DNA of 64,000 nt from Enterovibrio sp045679545 (GCF_045679545.1 NZ_CP166194.1:496001-560000), one strand, 5' to 3'; shown: positions 16,901 through 25,925, counted from the first letter of the stretch. Notes: a model not told the origin generated them from the sequence alone. Translations and numbers: made by a program.

Positions 16901-18482
16901 CCTGAGCAAACAACTGCTTAAAGTAGTTAGAGAGATGCTGAGATTGGTGTGAAAGAACTGCTAACGGCCAGTCAGCGCCCATGGCACCAAGCGGCTCTTT
17001 GCCATCTTTTGCCATTGGCAGAAGAATTTCATTCACTTCCTCTGATGTCACGCCGAACGCTTGTTGATGATGCAATAGGCGCTCAGGTGAAGGCTGGTGG
17101 TTCTTGGTGCCTGCTTCTGGAAGCTTGTCCAGATGCAGCAAGTTCTTCTCAACCCACTCTTGGTAAGGCTGAGCAGAAGCAATTTCATTCTTCACTTCTT
17201 CATCAGAGATGATGCGGCCTTGTTCTAAGTCAGCAACGAAGATGCGGCCTGGTTGTAGACGACCACGGAAGTGAATGTTTTCTGGTTCGATGTCTACCAC
17301 ACCTGACTCGGATGCCATGATGAGATAATCATCTTTTGTCACGGTGTAGCGACTTGGGCGCAGGCCATTACGGTCAAGTGTTGCACCGACTTTTACGCCA
17401 TCAGTGAAACATAGTGAAGCTGGGCCATCCCAAGGTTCCATGATGTTGGCGTGGAATTGATAGAAAGCACGGAGTTTAGGGTCCATGTCTTTCTTCTCTT
17501 GCCATGCTTCTGGCACCATCATCATCAGGACGTGCGGCATGCTTCGACCTGAAAGCGTAAGCAGTTCTAGCGCCATGTCGAAGTTAGCAGAGTCTGATGC
17601 GCCTTCTTGGCAGATAGGCAGCAACATTTTTAGCTCTTGGTCACTGAACAGTTTTGATTCCAGCAGTGCTTCACGTGCTTTCATCCAGTTCAAGTTACCG
17701 CGAACGGTGTTAATTTCACCATTGTGAGCGATGTTACGGAAAGGCTGTGCCAGACGCCATCTTGGGAAGGTGTTGGTTGAAAAGCGTGAGTGAACCAACG
17801 CCAGTGCCGTGACCATAGACGGGTTTTGTAAGTCTAAGAAGTACTGTGGCACCTGCTCGGTGGTCAGCTGGCCTTTATAAACCAGTGTCTTGGCAGAGAA
17901 AGAGTTAATGTAGAAATCGTCGCCAATATTAGAGACGCTTTCCAAGCAAACGCGAACTGTGTAGTTACGCAGTACAAAGAGCTTACGTTCGAGCGCGTCG
18001 AGAGAAAGGTGGTCACCACCAGTAACAAATGCATGCTCGAAATGAGGCTCAGTGCTGAGCGGGTCTGCGCCAATCATGGAGTTATCAGTTGGCAATTCGC
18101 GGTAACCGATGACTTCTAAATCTAGACGTGCTGCGTTGCGCTCGAAGATTTCACGGCATTGCTGACGCTTGTTTTCGTCTCGTGGGAACAACATCACGCC
18201 TACACCGTATTTGTCAGCCGATGGCAATTGAACGCCAAGCTTACGGGTTTCTTCGAGTAAGAATTCGTGAGGTTTTTGTAAAAGAATACCGGCACCGTCA
18301 CCACTACATGGGTCACAGCCTTGACCGCCACGGTGTTCCATGCGGGCGAGCATATCAAGTGCCTGAGTGACAATCCCGTGGGACTTTCTGTTTTTCAAGT
18401 GGGCTACGAAGCCAATACCACAGGCATCGTGTTCCATTTCGGGCACATAGAGCCCCTCTGTGCGTAGCACTGAATCTGTCAT
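13935..18482 (-). CDS. gltB: Glutamate synthase large subunit, second type
   Basis: A 1515-residue glutamate synthase alpha subunit. The nucleophile is Cys21 in EHDACGIGF, then come the amidotransferase domain, central domain, FMN synthase domain (GGTGASPLSSIKHAG), 3Fe-4S cysteines in CIMMRKCHLNTC, and the beta-helix tail. It belongs to the lineage common in non-enteric proteobacteria, clearly diverged from the E. coli-like copy at 7640-12106. The start is set at MTDSVLRTEG because AAGGA lies eight to nine bases ahead; the longest frame adds 41 residues read through the hairpin-rich leader. As I recall, other vibrios also carry both pairs side by side, so this is not a recent duplication. Confidence 0.94.
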   Translation of the reverse strand: MTDSVLRTEGLYVPEMEHDACGIGFVAHLKNRKSHGIVTQALDMLARMEHRGGQGCDPCSGDGAGILLQKPHEFLLEETRKLGVQLPSADKYGVGVMLFPRDENKRQQCREIFERNAARLDLEVIGYRELPTDNSMIGADPLSTEPHFEHAFVTGGDHLSLDALERKLFVLRNYTVRVCLESVSNIGDDFYINSFSAKTLVYKGQLTTEQVPQYFLDLQNPSMVTALALVHSRFSTNTFPRWRLAQPFRNIAHNGEINTVRGNLNWMKAREALLESKLFSDQELKMLLPICQEGASDSANFDMALELLTLSGRSMPHVLMMMVPEAWQEKKDMDPKLRAFYQFHANIMEPWDGPASLCFTDGVKVGATLDRNGLRPSRYTVTKDDYLIMASESGVVDIEPENIHFRGRLQPGRIFVADLEQGRIISDEEVKNEIASAQPYQEWVEKNLLHLDKLPEAGTKNHQPSPERLLHHQQAFGVTSEEVNEILLPMAKDGKEPLGAMGADWPLAVLSHQSQHLSNYFKQLFAQVTNPPIDPIRERMVMSLKTYLGKDQNLLIETPEHCRKVELETPILSNAELEKLRAIDNDHLQAKTLDIVFRASGEPGKLERALKRICQYAEDAVNDGYSIILLTDRAVNSNHAAIPAMLAVGAVHHHLIRKGLRAKADIVIETGDARETHHFATLVGYGANAVNPYLVYETLVDLQRTKKLDPEADVDVLFENYRKAINAGLLKIFSKMGISTLQSYHGAQIFEALGISKAVVDKYFTGTVSRIQGLSIDDIAKETLVRHRVGYPTREIPVQMLDVGGVYQWKQRGEKHLFNPETIHLLQNSTRNKDIKQFKEYCRAVDSQGDNAATLRSQFDFVKNPAGSIPLEEVEPIESILKRFATGAMSFGSISHEAHSTLAVAMNRIGAKSNSGEGGEDPIRFEKKENGDWERSAIKQVASGRFGVTSYYLTNAAELQIKMAQGAKPGEGGQLPGHKVDDWIGRTRHSTPGVGLISPPPHHDIYSIEDLAQLIYDLKNANREARINVKLVSEAGVGTIASGVAKAKADVVLIAGFDGGTGASPLSSIKHAGLPWELGLAETHQTLLKNGLRNRIVVQSDGQMKTPRDLAVATLLGAEEWGVATAALVVEGCIMMRKCHLNTCPVGIATQDKTLRERFDGRVEDIVTFFTYMAEGLREVMAELGYRTINEMVGQSQHLKVRSDVGHWKYKNLDLNVVLHKEEPREGDGMYCQREQNHSLEAVLDRRLIEAASSALYEGRKVDTEFAIVNTDRSAGTMLSNEISKIYKDQGLPQQMNVKFKGSAGQSFGAFLAKGVAFEVEGDANDYWGKGLSGGTLVLYPDAKSDIIAEDNIIVGNVCFYGATSGESFIRGVAGERFCVRNSGAKVVVEGIGDHGCEYMTGGVAVILGQTGRNFAAGMSGGVAYIWDQFENFESKLNPELVDLDPLDAEDIELLKKMIGKHHALTSSSVAETFLSNVEENLKRVVKVMPRDYKAVLEQRKAEAENKEEVEAVNG

Positions 18483-18502
18483 TTTTCGTCCTTCCAGTTG
18501 AC

Positions 18503-18598
18503 ACAAATGCAGCGGGAGCATTTGTCTTCCCTTGCCGTGCCTGTTGCGGGCACAGACTGAGCGGGTCCCAAGTTTGAACAGACAAAATGTGTCTGTTC
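18503..18598 (-). promoter_or_regulatory. Three-hairpin leader of gltB (second copy)
   Basis: The leader holds GAACAGACA/TGTCTGTTC (18576-18598, 9-bp stem, 5-base loop), GTGCC/GGCAC (18537-18553, 5-bp stem) and ACAAATGC/GCATTTGT (18503-18525, 8-bp stem). The last ends just before the AAGGA ribosome-binding site. On the minus strand the first stem is flanked by two direct CTTGGG copies. No T-run follows any stem. The layout parallels the leader of the other gltB. Regulatory function is inferred. Confidence 0.5.
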
Positions 18599-19068
18599 GC
18601 GGCACCCAAGCCCGGTCACTGACTCAATAGTAGTAACCTTCTCCGTTCTGCAATCCTATGCAGTTGTGCTGCGTTTCATCTGAATTGCCAAATAAGTCAC
18701 TGGATAAGTGCCATATTTCGCGAATTATATTGCTCACAATTTAGACGCAGCTGTAGCTATCCTACATATGTAGAAATTTAATTACCATAAAAAGTTGCCA
18801 ATCAATTGCTCTGCAATTGCACCACTAAGACTAAAGCCTCGAAATATGTGAATAGAAAAGCGCTATTTGAGGGGTAATGTGAATATTGATATTTTTGGCA
18901 AAAAATGTCGCAATGCTAGGTGTAAATGAAATGTAATTAACTTTCACTGATGTGATAAAAGTTTGAGCTTACATTGATTTGATCGAGGTTTTGCTTGGAA
19001 CAGAGGTGATAGGATCGCGCGCTTTTTTCCACTCCTCTTCATTTAACCCAATACACAGGCGGTCGACG
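18599..19068. other. Intergenic region between divergent gltB and yhcC
   Basis: About 470 bases, AT-rich, holding the start regions of two divergent genes. The palindrome CAATTGC-TCT-GCAATTG is near 18803-18820 and could bind a regulator, but I cannot assign one. I see no gene, tRNA or clear sigma70 promoter pair. Confidence 0.4.
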
Positions 19069-19992
19069 ATGGAACTTCATCATTTGGTGAATACCTTTGG
19101 TCAGGATTTACAGCGCAGGTATGGCGAGAAAGTTCACAAGCTGACGCTTCACGGCGGTTTTAGCTGTCCTAATCGTGATGGTACGATCGGTCGTGGCGGC
19201 TGCACCTTTTGTAATGTCGCTTCATTTGCCGATGAGAGCGCTCAGCAGTTGTCCGTGTCGGAGCAGCTTCTCCAGCGCGCGGCAGGCGTGGATCGTGCAA
19301 AACGCTACCTCGCCTATTTTCAGGCATATACCAGCACTTATGCTGAAGTCGAAAAGCTCAAAGTCATGTACGAAGAAGCGCTAAAGCATGCTGATATTGT
19401 GGGTCTTTGTGTGGGAACGCGACCAGATTGTGTGCCGGATGCAGTATTGGATCTTCTCGCCAGTTACAAAGATCAGGGTTATGAGATTTGGCTGGAACTG
19501 GGTTTGCAAACGGCGAATGATAAAACGCTTCAGCGCATTAATCGTGGTCATGATTTTGCTTGCTATGACAAGATCACTCGTCGTGCTAGAGCATTAGGCT
19601 TGAATGTGTGTACGCATCTGATTGTTGGCTTGCCTGGCGACGTGGTAAGCGATCACATTCACACTATTGATCGCGTTATTGAAACAGGTACTGATGGAAT
19701 AAAGCTTCATCCTTTGCATATTGTTGAGGGCAGTATTATGGCTAAAGCGTGGCGTGCAGACCGTTTGCAGGCGATATCTTTGGAAGACTATGTAGAGAGT
19801 GCGTCTGAAATGATCCTGCGTACGCCCTCGAATGTGGTGTACCACCGTGTCTCCGCCAGCGCGAGAAAACCAACCTTACTCGCCCCTGTATGGTGTGAAA
19901 ATCGCTGGTTGGCAATGACCGGCATCGCTCGAGCCCTGACTATTAAAGGTGCACAAGGTAGCCTGACGGGAGATGCATTCGACATCGTGTAA
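19069..19992 (+). CDS. yhcC: Radical SAM protein YhcC (TIGR01212 family)
   Basis: A 307-residue radical S-adenosylmethionine protein. The cluster-binding cysteines appear as CPNRDGTIGRGGCTFC (about residues 34-49), an unusual spacing with the last two cysteines in CTFC, typical of this family rather than the plain CxxxCxxC. GTRPDC near residue 117 and LELGLQTAN near residue 143 follow, in the barrel. The family's substrate is not established. The ATG at 19069 has AGGCGG upstream; the longest frame adds 30 poorly conserved residues. In E. coli yhcC also lies between gltB and arcB, and that order is kept here with one extra gene. Confidence 0.92.
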   Translation: MELHHLVNTFGQDLQRRYGEKVHKLTLHGGFSCPNRDGTIGRGGCTFCNVASFADESAQQLSVSEQLLQRAAGVDRAKRYLAYFQAYTSTYAEVEKLKVMYEEALKHADIVGLCVGTRPDCVPDAVLDLLASYKDQGYEIWLELGLQTANDKTLQRINRGHDFACYDKITRRARALGLNVCTHLIVGLPGDVVSDHIHTIDRVIETGTDGIKLHPLHIVEGSIMAKAWRADRLQAISLEDYVESASEMILRTPSNVVYHRVSASARKPTLLAPVWCENRWLAMTGIARALTIKGAQGSLTGDAFDIV

Positions 19993-20145
19993 TAAATTGT
20001 GACACGTGTTTAATTGTTCGCAAAATAGAGAAGCCCAGTTCGTGTTCTTGCGTATCCCTGTGGCAAGATGAAGCGTGATGTTAATTCAAAAAGTGATGTT
20101 GCTTCATGGATATTGCCTCAAGGATGATGGGCGAAGGACGAATAA

Positions 20146-21897
20146 ATGAGTGAGTGGATGCCTGTAGCGTTGTTAATGCTATCGGTGATTTTTTTTATAG
20201 GCTCGTTCTGGGTTTCCCGTCGACGCGTGGTGTCGGCAAAAACGTGGCAAGCCTATTTGGCCAATCTTCACTCTCCTAAAGCGATGGTGAGCGAGAGTGA
20301 CGGCAGCATTCTCTATGCAAACCGCAGTTTTGTGCGCCTGTTCAATATCTCTCAGCACAATCATTCATTCCGCATTGATGGCGATCGTGAACGAAAAACG
20401 ATCGACACTCTGTTGGCCAATAGACGTTGGCCGCTTCCTTTCATCGAAGTGACACCTGACTTTCGTTCTTCTTCCGACAAGCATGTGCGAAGGAATGCTC
20501 GCTTTTCTGGGTTGCCTGTTTGGTGCAATGGCCAGCGTGCTTGGATTGTCTCGTTAGAACCTGAGTCTGATTCTGTTTACAGCGAACCGTTTGCTGATAA
20601 TGACAGCCAAATATTTCGCAGCGTAATTAACTCACTGGCAGAGTTAGTGTGCTTCCAAGACCGTAAAGGTCATATTGTGGGTTCAAATGTCTCGTTTGAT
20701 CGATTCTGGAAAGGCCGGGAAGAAGAAGGACTGTTCTTTAACTCCCGCGAAGAAATAGAGGGTCGTCGAACGCAACAAAGCTGGACCACAAACCCGAATG
20801 GGGACAGCTGCCTGCTTGAAACCAGTCAAACCGTACTGCGTGATGCGAACAATCGTATCTATGGTACGTTGAGCATCAGTCACGATGTTACCAACTGGCA
20901 CATGATGCGGCAGGTGATGGAGCAAGAGATTGAAGCGCGTCAGGAAGTGGAGCAGCAGCTGAAAAAACACAGCAATGTGCTCACTTCTATTTTCAAAGCC
21001 AGTGTTGACCCGATTGGTATTTACAACAAAGACTATGAGTTTCTCGGTGGTAATGCGGCGTTTGCAGAAGCCATGGGTGCAATGCATGATGACCTTGAAG
21101 GTGAACGTGCTGCGGATTTGATGGATCCGGAGATCTTAGCTCAACACCAAAAAATTGATTATCCGGTGCTAGAAAATGGTGAAACCATCAAGTATGAAGA
21201 CTTGGTGATGAAGCGTGATGGTTCTCAGGTCTGGTACGAGTTGACGAAAACACAGTTCCGAGATCCGACAGACGAGACGATTGGTGTATTGGTCATTGCT
21301 CGTGACGTCACCGCACGTAAAGCCACACAGCAAGAACTGGCTGACGCCATTATGGAGCTGGAAGAGCTGAGTTTTATTGATGGCTTAACCAAGGTGGCTA
21401 ACCGACGCAGTTTTGATGAGCAACTCGTGAAAATGTGGCAGTCACACATTCGTGAGCAAGAACCATTGTCTCTGATCTTGTGTGATATCGACTTCTTCAA
21501 ACCCTACAATGATAACTATGGCCACCAACAGGGCGATGAGGCATTAAGACGAGTAGCGGAAGTCTTCCAGTTTGTTATCCGTCGTCCTCTTGATGCAGTA
21601 GCCCGCTATGGTGGAGAAGAGTTTGCCATTTTACTTCCTAGCACGACAGAAGAAGGTGCGCGCGTCGTAGCGGAAAATATCGCAAAAGAGCTATCGCTGG
21701 CAGGCATACCCCATGCATTCTCCTTGGTGTCGGAAAACCTTACGTTGAGTCAAGGTGTGGCGACATTGCGACCTCAAGCGGGGCAAGACTATGGCGATCT
21801 GGTCTCAATGGCTGACAAAGCTTTATATCGAGCCAAAAACGCGGGGCGCGATCAGATAGCCTCTGCAACCAAGTCAGAGATAGAAACCGTTCAATAA
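20146..21897 (+). CDS. Membrane-anchored PAS-PAS-GGDEF diguanylate cyclase
   Basis: A 583-residue signalling protein likely to make cyclic di-GMP. One N-terminal membrane segment (about residues 6-22) is followed by sensory regions, with PAS-like domains at about 145-260 and 285-395 joined by a helical linker rich in E and Q. The C-terminal cyclase domain carries the intact active site GGEEF (489-493). The inhibitory I-site RPLD (480-483) lies five residues ahead, so product feedback is expected. It lies between yhcC and arcB on the same strand, with 153- and 120-base gaps. What the PAS domains sense is unknown. Confidence 0.9.
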   Translation: MSEWMPVALLMLSVIFFIGSFWVSRRRVVSAKTWQAYLANLHSPKAMVSESDGSILYANRSFVRLFNISQHNHSFRIDGDRERKTIDTLLANRRWPLPFIEVTPDFRSSSDKHVRRNARFSGLPVWCNGQRAWIVSLEPESDSVYSEPFADNDSQIFRSVINSLAELVCFQDRKGHIVGSNVSFDRFWKGREEEGLFFNSREEIEGRRTQQSWTTNPNGDSCLLETSQTVLRDANNRIYGTLSISHDVTNWHMMRQVMEQEIEARQEVEQQLKKHSNVLTSIFKASVDPIGIYNKDYEFLGGNAAFAEAMGAMHDDLEGERAADLMDPEILAQHQKIDYPVLENGETIKYEDLVMKRDGSQVWYELTKTQFRDPTDETIGVLVIARDVTARKATQQELADAIMELEELSFIDGLTKVANRRSFDEQLVKMWQSHIREQEPLSLILCDIDFFKPYNDNYGHQQGDEALRRVAEVFQFVIRRPLDAVARYGGEEFAILLPSTTEEGARVVAENIAKELSLAGIPHAFSLVSENLTLSQGVATLRPQAGQDYGDLVSMADKALYRAKNAGRDQIASATKSEIETVQ

Positions 21898-22017
21898 CGC
21901 ATGTACAGCATGGCGCATTGCTGTGAGGCTCTGAAGAGCAGATCGACGCGCCTTTTCCTTTTTCTTCCTGACGCTCAAGGCTATCATGGCTGCAACTCAC
22001 GTTGATCAGGAAGTTCA

Positions 22018-24378
22018 ATGAAGCAAATAAAACTCTTAGCGCAATATTATGTCGACTTGTTGGTAAAACTCGGCATTGTTCGCTTCAGTATGTTGCTGGC
22101 ACTCGCGCTGGTAGCACTTGCCGTTATCGTTCAAGTCGGGATCACCCTCGTTCTCCAAGGAACCGTTCACGACACCGATATCGTGCGCTCGGTTTTTTTC
22201 GGTCTGCTCATTACGCCTTGGGCGGTCTACTTCCTTTCGGTTGTTGTTGATCAGTTAGAAGAGTCGCGTCAACGCTTGACCAAGCTCGTGTCTAAACTCG
22301 AGGAAATGCGCTCTCGTGACATGGAGCTTAATCGCCAACTCACCGACAACATTACCCAGCTCAATCTTGAAATAGAAGAACGTAAACGTGCTGAAGAAGC
22401 CCGTGAAGAAGCGATGATTGATTTGGAAAATGAGGTTTACCAACGTGAGAAAGCACAGGTAGAACTTGCCGAACAGACGGCACTTCTGCGCTCCTTCATC
22501 GATGCCTCGCCAGATTTGATTTACTACCGAAACGAAAAAGGCACGTTCTCTGGCTGCAATAAGGCAATGGAAGAGCTGACTGGCAAGAGTGAGAGTGATC
22601 TGGTTGGGTTAACACCTTGGGACGTTTATAGCGAAGATGTGGCGAGCAAGGTCGTTGAAACCGATCAGCAAGTGTTCGATAACAATGTGCCACTGACTTA
22701 TGAGCAGTGGTTGGAATACAAAGATGGTCGCAAAGCCTATTTCGAACTGCGTAAATTGCCTTTTTATGCCCGTGATGGTCGTCGTTTGGGGCTGGTAGGC
22801 TTTGGCCGAGAAATCACAGAGCGTAAGCGCTACCAAGATGCGCTTGAGAAAGCCAGCCAAGACAAAACCGCTTTTATTTCAACCATTAGCCATGAGCTCC
22901 GCACACCGCTAAACGGTATTGTTGGTTTAAGTCGTATGCTGCTGGACACTAAACTCTCTGAAGAGCAGTTGGGCTACTTGCGAACCATTCATGTCAGTGC
23001 GATCACGCTGGGTAACATTTTTAACGACATTATTGATTTAGATAAATCGGATCGTAGCCGCCTTTCGCTGATGCCGGAGCCGGTCGACTTGCCTGATTTT
23101 GTCTCGGAAATTGATAACATCAGTGCTTTGATGGCCGAGCAAAAAGGGCTGAGATTTAGCCTTGATAGACTCACGCCATTACCAGCTTCGGTCAAAGTAG
23201 ATGCCACGCGATTACGCCAAATTCTATGGAATTTGGTGGGTAATGCGGTGAAATTCACCAAGCAAGGCGCCGTGAATGTCACTGTGAGTTGCGATGTGGA
23301 AGATGACACCGCCTATCTTCAGTTTGATATTGAAGATAGCGGGATAGGGATCCCTGAAGAGGAAGTCTCCAAGATTTTCGCCATGTACTATCAAGTGCAG
23401 CAAGGTGAAGACAACTTGCATGCTGTCGGCACAGGCATTGGGCTGGCCGTGTCACGTAAATTGGCGCGTTTGATGGGCGGAGATATCACGGTTGATAGTG
23501 AGGTTGGCGAGGGCAGCACATTTACTGTTTCCTTAGCAGTGCCTATTTGCGAATCAGCGGTGAATACGGATGTCGTGATTGCTGAGCAAACGCCACTGCA
23601 AATTTTGTTGGTTGAAGATATTGAGCTTAATATCACGGTGGCAGTGAACTTGCTGGAAAGCTTGGGCCATACGGTGACTGTCGCTAGGAGTGGTCATGAG
23701 GCGCTGTCTACCTTCCCAACGGCCGACTTTGATCTTTTGCTATTGGATATCCAACTCCCAGATATGACAGGCTTTGACATTGCCAAACAGCTTCGAGAAA
23801 GTGGTGTTGAGTTGCCACCGTTGGTCGCGCTAACAGCTAACGTGATCAAAGACAAAACAGAATACATTCGCAAAGGCATGGATGATGCGATCAGTAAGCC
23901 TATCAGTGTGGCTGCGGTCATTGGCGTGATTGAGCGTTTGGCGCTGCAGAATCACTCAGTAGAGCAAAACGTGGTTATAGAGCCACGTCAGAAAGCACGG
24001 GGCAATGACCTGTTTGAAACGTTGTTGGACATCGACATGTTGACCTCATATGTCGACATTGTGGGTGCGGACCCTGTCTATCAAAGTATCGAGATGTTCG
24101 AGCAGGTGATGCCAGATTACTTGAAGATCCTCGACAGCAACATGATGGCGAAAGATCAGGACGGTATTGCCAGTGAGGCGCACAAAATAAAAGGAGCGGC
24201 TGGCTCTATTGGGTTGAAGCATATCCAAAAAGTGGCGCAGAAAGCGCAATCACCCGAGCTGCCAGCGTGGTGGGAGAACATCGGTGATTGGGTTGATGAA
24301 ATTAAAGCGGGGTATGGTCACGATCTGAAGGTGCTCAAGGAGTGGTTAGATGGATACCAAGCGAAACGTGTGAAATAG
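22018..24378 (+). CDS. arcB: Aerobic respiration control sensor kinase ArcB
   Basis: A 786-residue tripartite hybrid kinase that senses quinone redox state and phosphorylates ArcA under low oxygen. Order: two membrane segments (about 20-40 and 56-76), coiled coil (about 78-150), PAS domain, kinase with His292 in ISHELRTPLNG, ATPase domain with DSGIGIPEEE, receiver with Asp577 in LLLLDIQLPD, and an HPt domain with His722 in EAHKIKGAAGS. These match the E. coli relay positions (292/576/717) closely. AGGA stands ahead of the ATG. It converges on arcA at 24468-25187, sharing a terminator; in E. coli arcA and arcB are unlinked. Confidence 0.97.
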   Translation: MKQIKLLAQYYVDLLVKLGIVRFSMLLALALVALAVIVQVGITLVLQGTVHDTDIVRSVFFGLLITPWAVYFLSVVVDQLEESRQRLTKLVSKLEEMRSRDMELNRQLTDNITQLNLEIEERKRAEEAREEAMIDLENEVYQREKAQVELAEQTALLRSFIDASPDLIYYRNEKGTFSGCNKAMEELTGKSESDLVGLTPWDVYSEDVASKVVETDQQVFDNNVPLTYEQWLEYKDGRKAYFELRKLPFYARDGRRLGLVGFGREITERKRYQDALEKASQDKTAFISTISHELRTPLNGIVGLSRMLLDTKLSEEQLGYLRTIHVSAITLGNIFNDIIDLDKSDRSRLSLMPEPVDLPDFVSEIDNISALMAEQKGLRFSLDRLTPLPASVKVDATRLRQILWNLVGNAVKFTKQGAVNVTVSCDVEDDTAYLQFDIEDSGIGIPEEEVSKIFAMYYQVQQGEDNLHAVGTGIGLAVSRKLARLMGGDITVDSEVGEGSTFTVSLAVPICESAVNTDVVIAEQTPLQILLVEDIELNITVAVNLLESLGHTVTVARSGHEALSTFPTADFDLLLLDIQLPDMTGFDIAKQLRESGVELPPLVALTANVIKDKTEYIRKGMDDAISKPISVAAVIGVIERLALQNHSVEQNVVIEPRQKARGNDLFETLLDIDMLTSYVDIVGADPVYQSIEMFEQVMPDYLKILDSNMMAKDQDGIASEAHKIKGAAGSIGLKHIQKVAQKAQSPELPAWWENIGDWVDEIKAGYGHDLKVLKEWLDGYQAKRVK

Positions 24379-24411
24379 TCCAATGAATTGAAAAATAAAA
24401 TAAAAAAAGAA

Positions 24412-24435
24412 AAGGCCTGCAATGCAGGCCTTTTT
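24412..24435. terminator. Bidirectional terminator between arcB and arcA
   Basis: The stem AAGGCCTGC / GCAGGCCTT with loop AAT has A's on one side and T's on the other, so it can serve both convergent genes. Confidence 0.88.
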
Positions 24436-24467
24436 CATGTGTATCAGTAACGCTCGATGCGAGGGAG

Positions 24468-25187
24468 TTAGATATCTTCTAACTCGCCACAGAAGCGGTA
24501 GCCTTCGCCGTGAATCGTCGCAATGATTTCTGGCGTGTCACCAAATGATTCGAAGTGCTTGCGAATACGACGGATTGTCACGTCAACAGTACGGTCGTGT
24601 GGCTTCAGCTCACGGCCGGTCATTTTCTTCAGCAGATCTGCGCGAGTTTGAATTTTGCCCGGATTTTCGCAGAAGTGCAGCAGAGCACGGAACTCAGAGC
24701 GAGGCAGTTTAAACTGCTCGTTGTCTGGGCTGATCAATGAACGGCTGTTGATGTCCAATGTCCAACCATTAAACACGTAGCTTTCAACTGAACGCTTGTC
24801 TTCTGGCAGTGCGCCTTGGCTCATTGCACGTGTCAGAAGGTTGCGAGCACGAATAGTCAGTTCGCGTGGGTTGAATGGTTTGGTGATGTAATCATCCGCA
24901 CCAATTTCCAGGCCTAGGATCTTGTCGACTTCGTTGTCACGGCCAGTTAGGAACATCAGTGCCATGTCGCCGAGTTCACGCAGTTCACGTGCCAGCAGCA
25001 AGCCGTTCTTGCCTGGAAGGTTAATATCCATGATGACCAAGTGAACCTGATTGTTCGACAGCACTTGATGCATTTCTTCGCCATCATTGGCTTCTAGAAC
25101 CGTGTAACCTTCCGCTTCAAAGATACTTTTCAGCGTGTTACGAGTGACGTGTTCGTCTTCAACAATCAGAATGTGAGGGGTTTGCAT
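24468..25187 (-). CDS. arcA: Two-component response regulator ArcA
   Basis: A 239-residue OmpR-family response regulator, the cytoplasmic partner of ArcB, which represses aerobic respiration genes when phosphorylated. The receiver domain has the phospho-acceptor Asp54 in IMDINLPG, acidic residues in VEDEHVT and Lys in YITKPFNPRE. A winged-helix DNA-binding domain spans about residues 135-235 (RTVDVTIRRIRKHFE recognition region). It is near identical to enteric ArcA in the conserved blocks. A long untranslated region with an FNR-like site lies upstream. Confidence 0.97.
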   Translation of the reverse strand: MQTPHILIVEDEHVTRNTLKSIFEAEGYTVLEANDGEEMHQVLSNNQVHLVIMDINLPGKNGLLLARELRELGDMALMFLTGRDNEVDKILGLEIGADDYITKPFNPRELTIRARNLLTRAMSQGALPEDKRSVESYVFNGWTLDINSRSLISPDNEQFKLPRSEFRALLHFCENPGKIQTRADLLKKMTGRELKPHDRTVDVTIRRIRKHFESFGDTPEIIATIHGEGYRFCGELEDI

Positions 25188-25925
25188 TGGCGTTACCTAA
25201 TTTCTTTAAGGAATCTGGTATTTACACTCACAGAGTACTCAGACTCTATGAAGAAAAGTTACAAACAGAGAAAGTATATCAAAAGTATTCTACTTGCCTA
25301 TTCGGCATACTCCCCTGATACAAACGCCATCCTTAGAGAAGGTGATTACAGATGCGTTTAATCGCGCTGCATACTACTAGTCAAATCATTTTGGCTAGCA
25401 AATCCATTGGATAGGGCTGATTGTATTCATTTAACAGCGTGCTAACAATATTTAGTAATAAATCAACGCAACTTTTTTTAATTTTTATTGATATACGTCA
25501 ATCTCAGCCTTTGTGGTCACAAATAATGGAATTTTGTGCCAAAAAACGTTTCAAATATTACCAACGAGTTTAATCCATTTCGTACTATTACAACAGGTGT
25601 GAAAATTGTGTAACAACTCAGGGCTATCAGAGCATTTTGTTCATAGTGGGTCAACCATTTCGCAGTGAGAGCGTTGGCAGATCTAGCGATATTTCATAAA
25701 AAACGTGTATTGCCCCGCAGAGGAATGTGAACATGAAAAATCAATGGATTGGCTTTTGATTTTGAACAAAGTTTTGCGTTAGTTGGTGATGTTAGGTCGA
25801 AAATAAGACGTTTCGACGAATAGCTAACGGGATAAGAAATATTCATTTTGAGGCGGATGACCTTACAGAGTCCCACGAGATTGCTACCTTTAGTGGAGTA
25901 TGGATTGCCACGAGAGGGAAAAAGC
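25188..25925. other. Long intergenic region between divergent arcA and the rraA-family gene
   Basis: A 738-base, AT-rich gap, the longest noncoding stretch in the window. It holds the FNR-like box and presumably the arcA promoters and leader, plus the promoter of the rightward gene. I see no tRNA, no hairpin followed by a T-run and no convincing small ORF. Confidence 0.5.
25488..25501 (-). promoter_or_regulatory. FNR-like box upstream of arcA
   Basis: TTGAT-ATAC-GTCAA matches the FNR consensus (TTGAT-N4-ATCAA) at nine of ten positions. It lies about 300 bases before the arcA ATG, implying a long leader. E. coli arcA is known to be FNR-activated from a distant promoter, which makes the site plausible. 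Confidence 0.5.

Noticed and set aside
24468..24800. Plus-strand ORF antisense to arcA
   Set aside because: A shadow of the arcA coding frame, without its own start signals.
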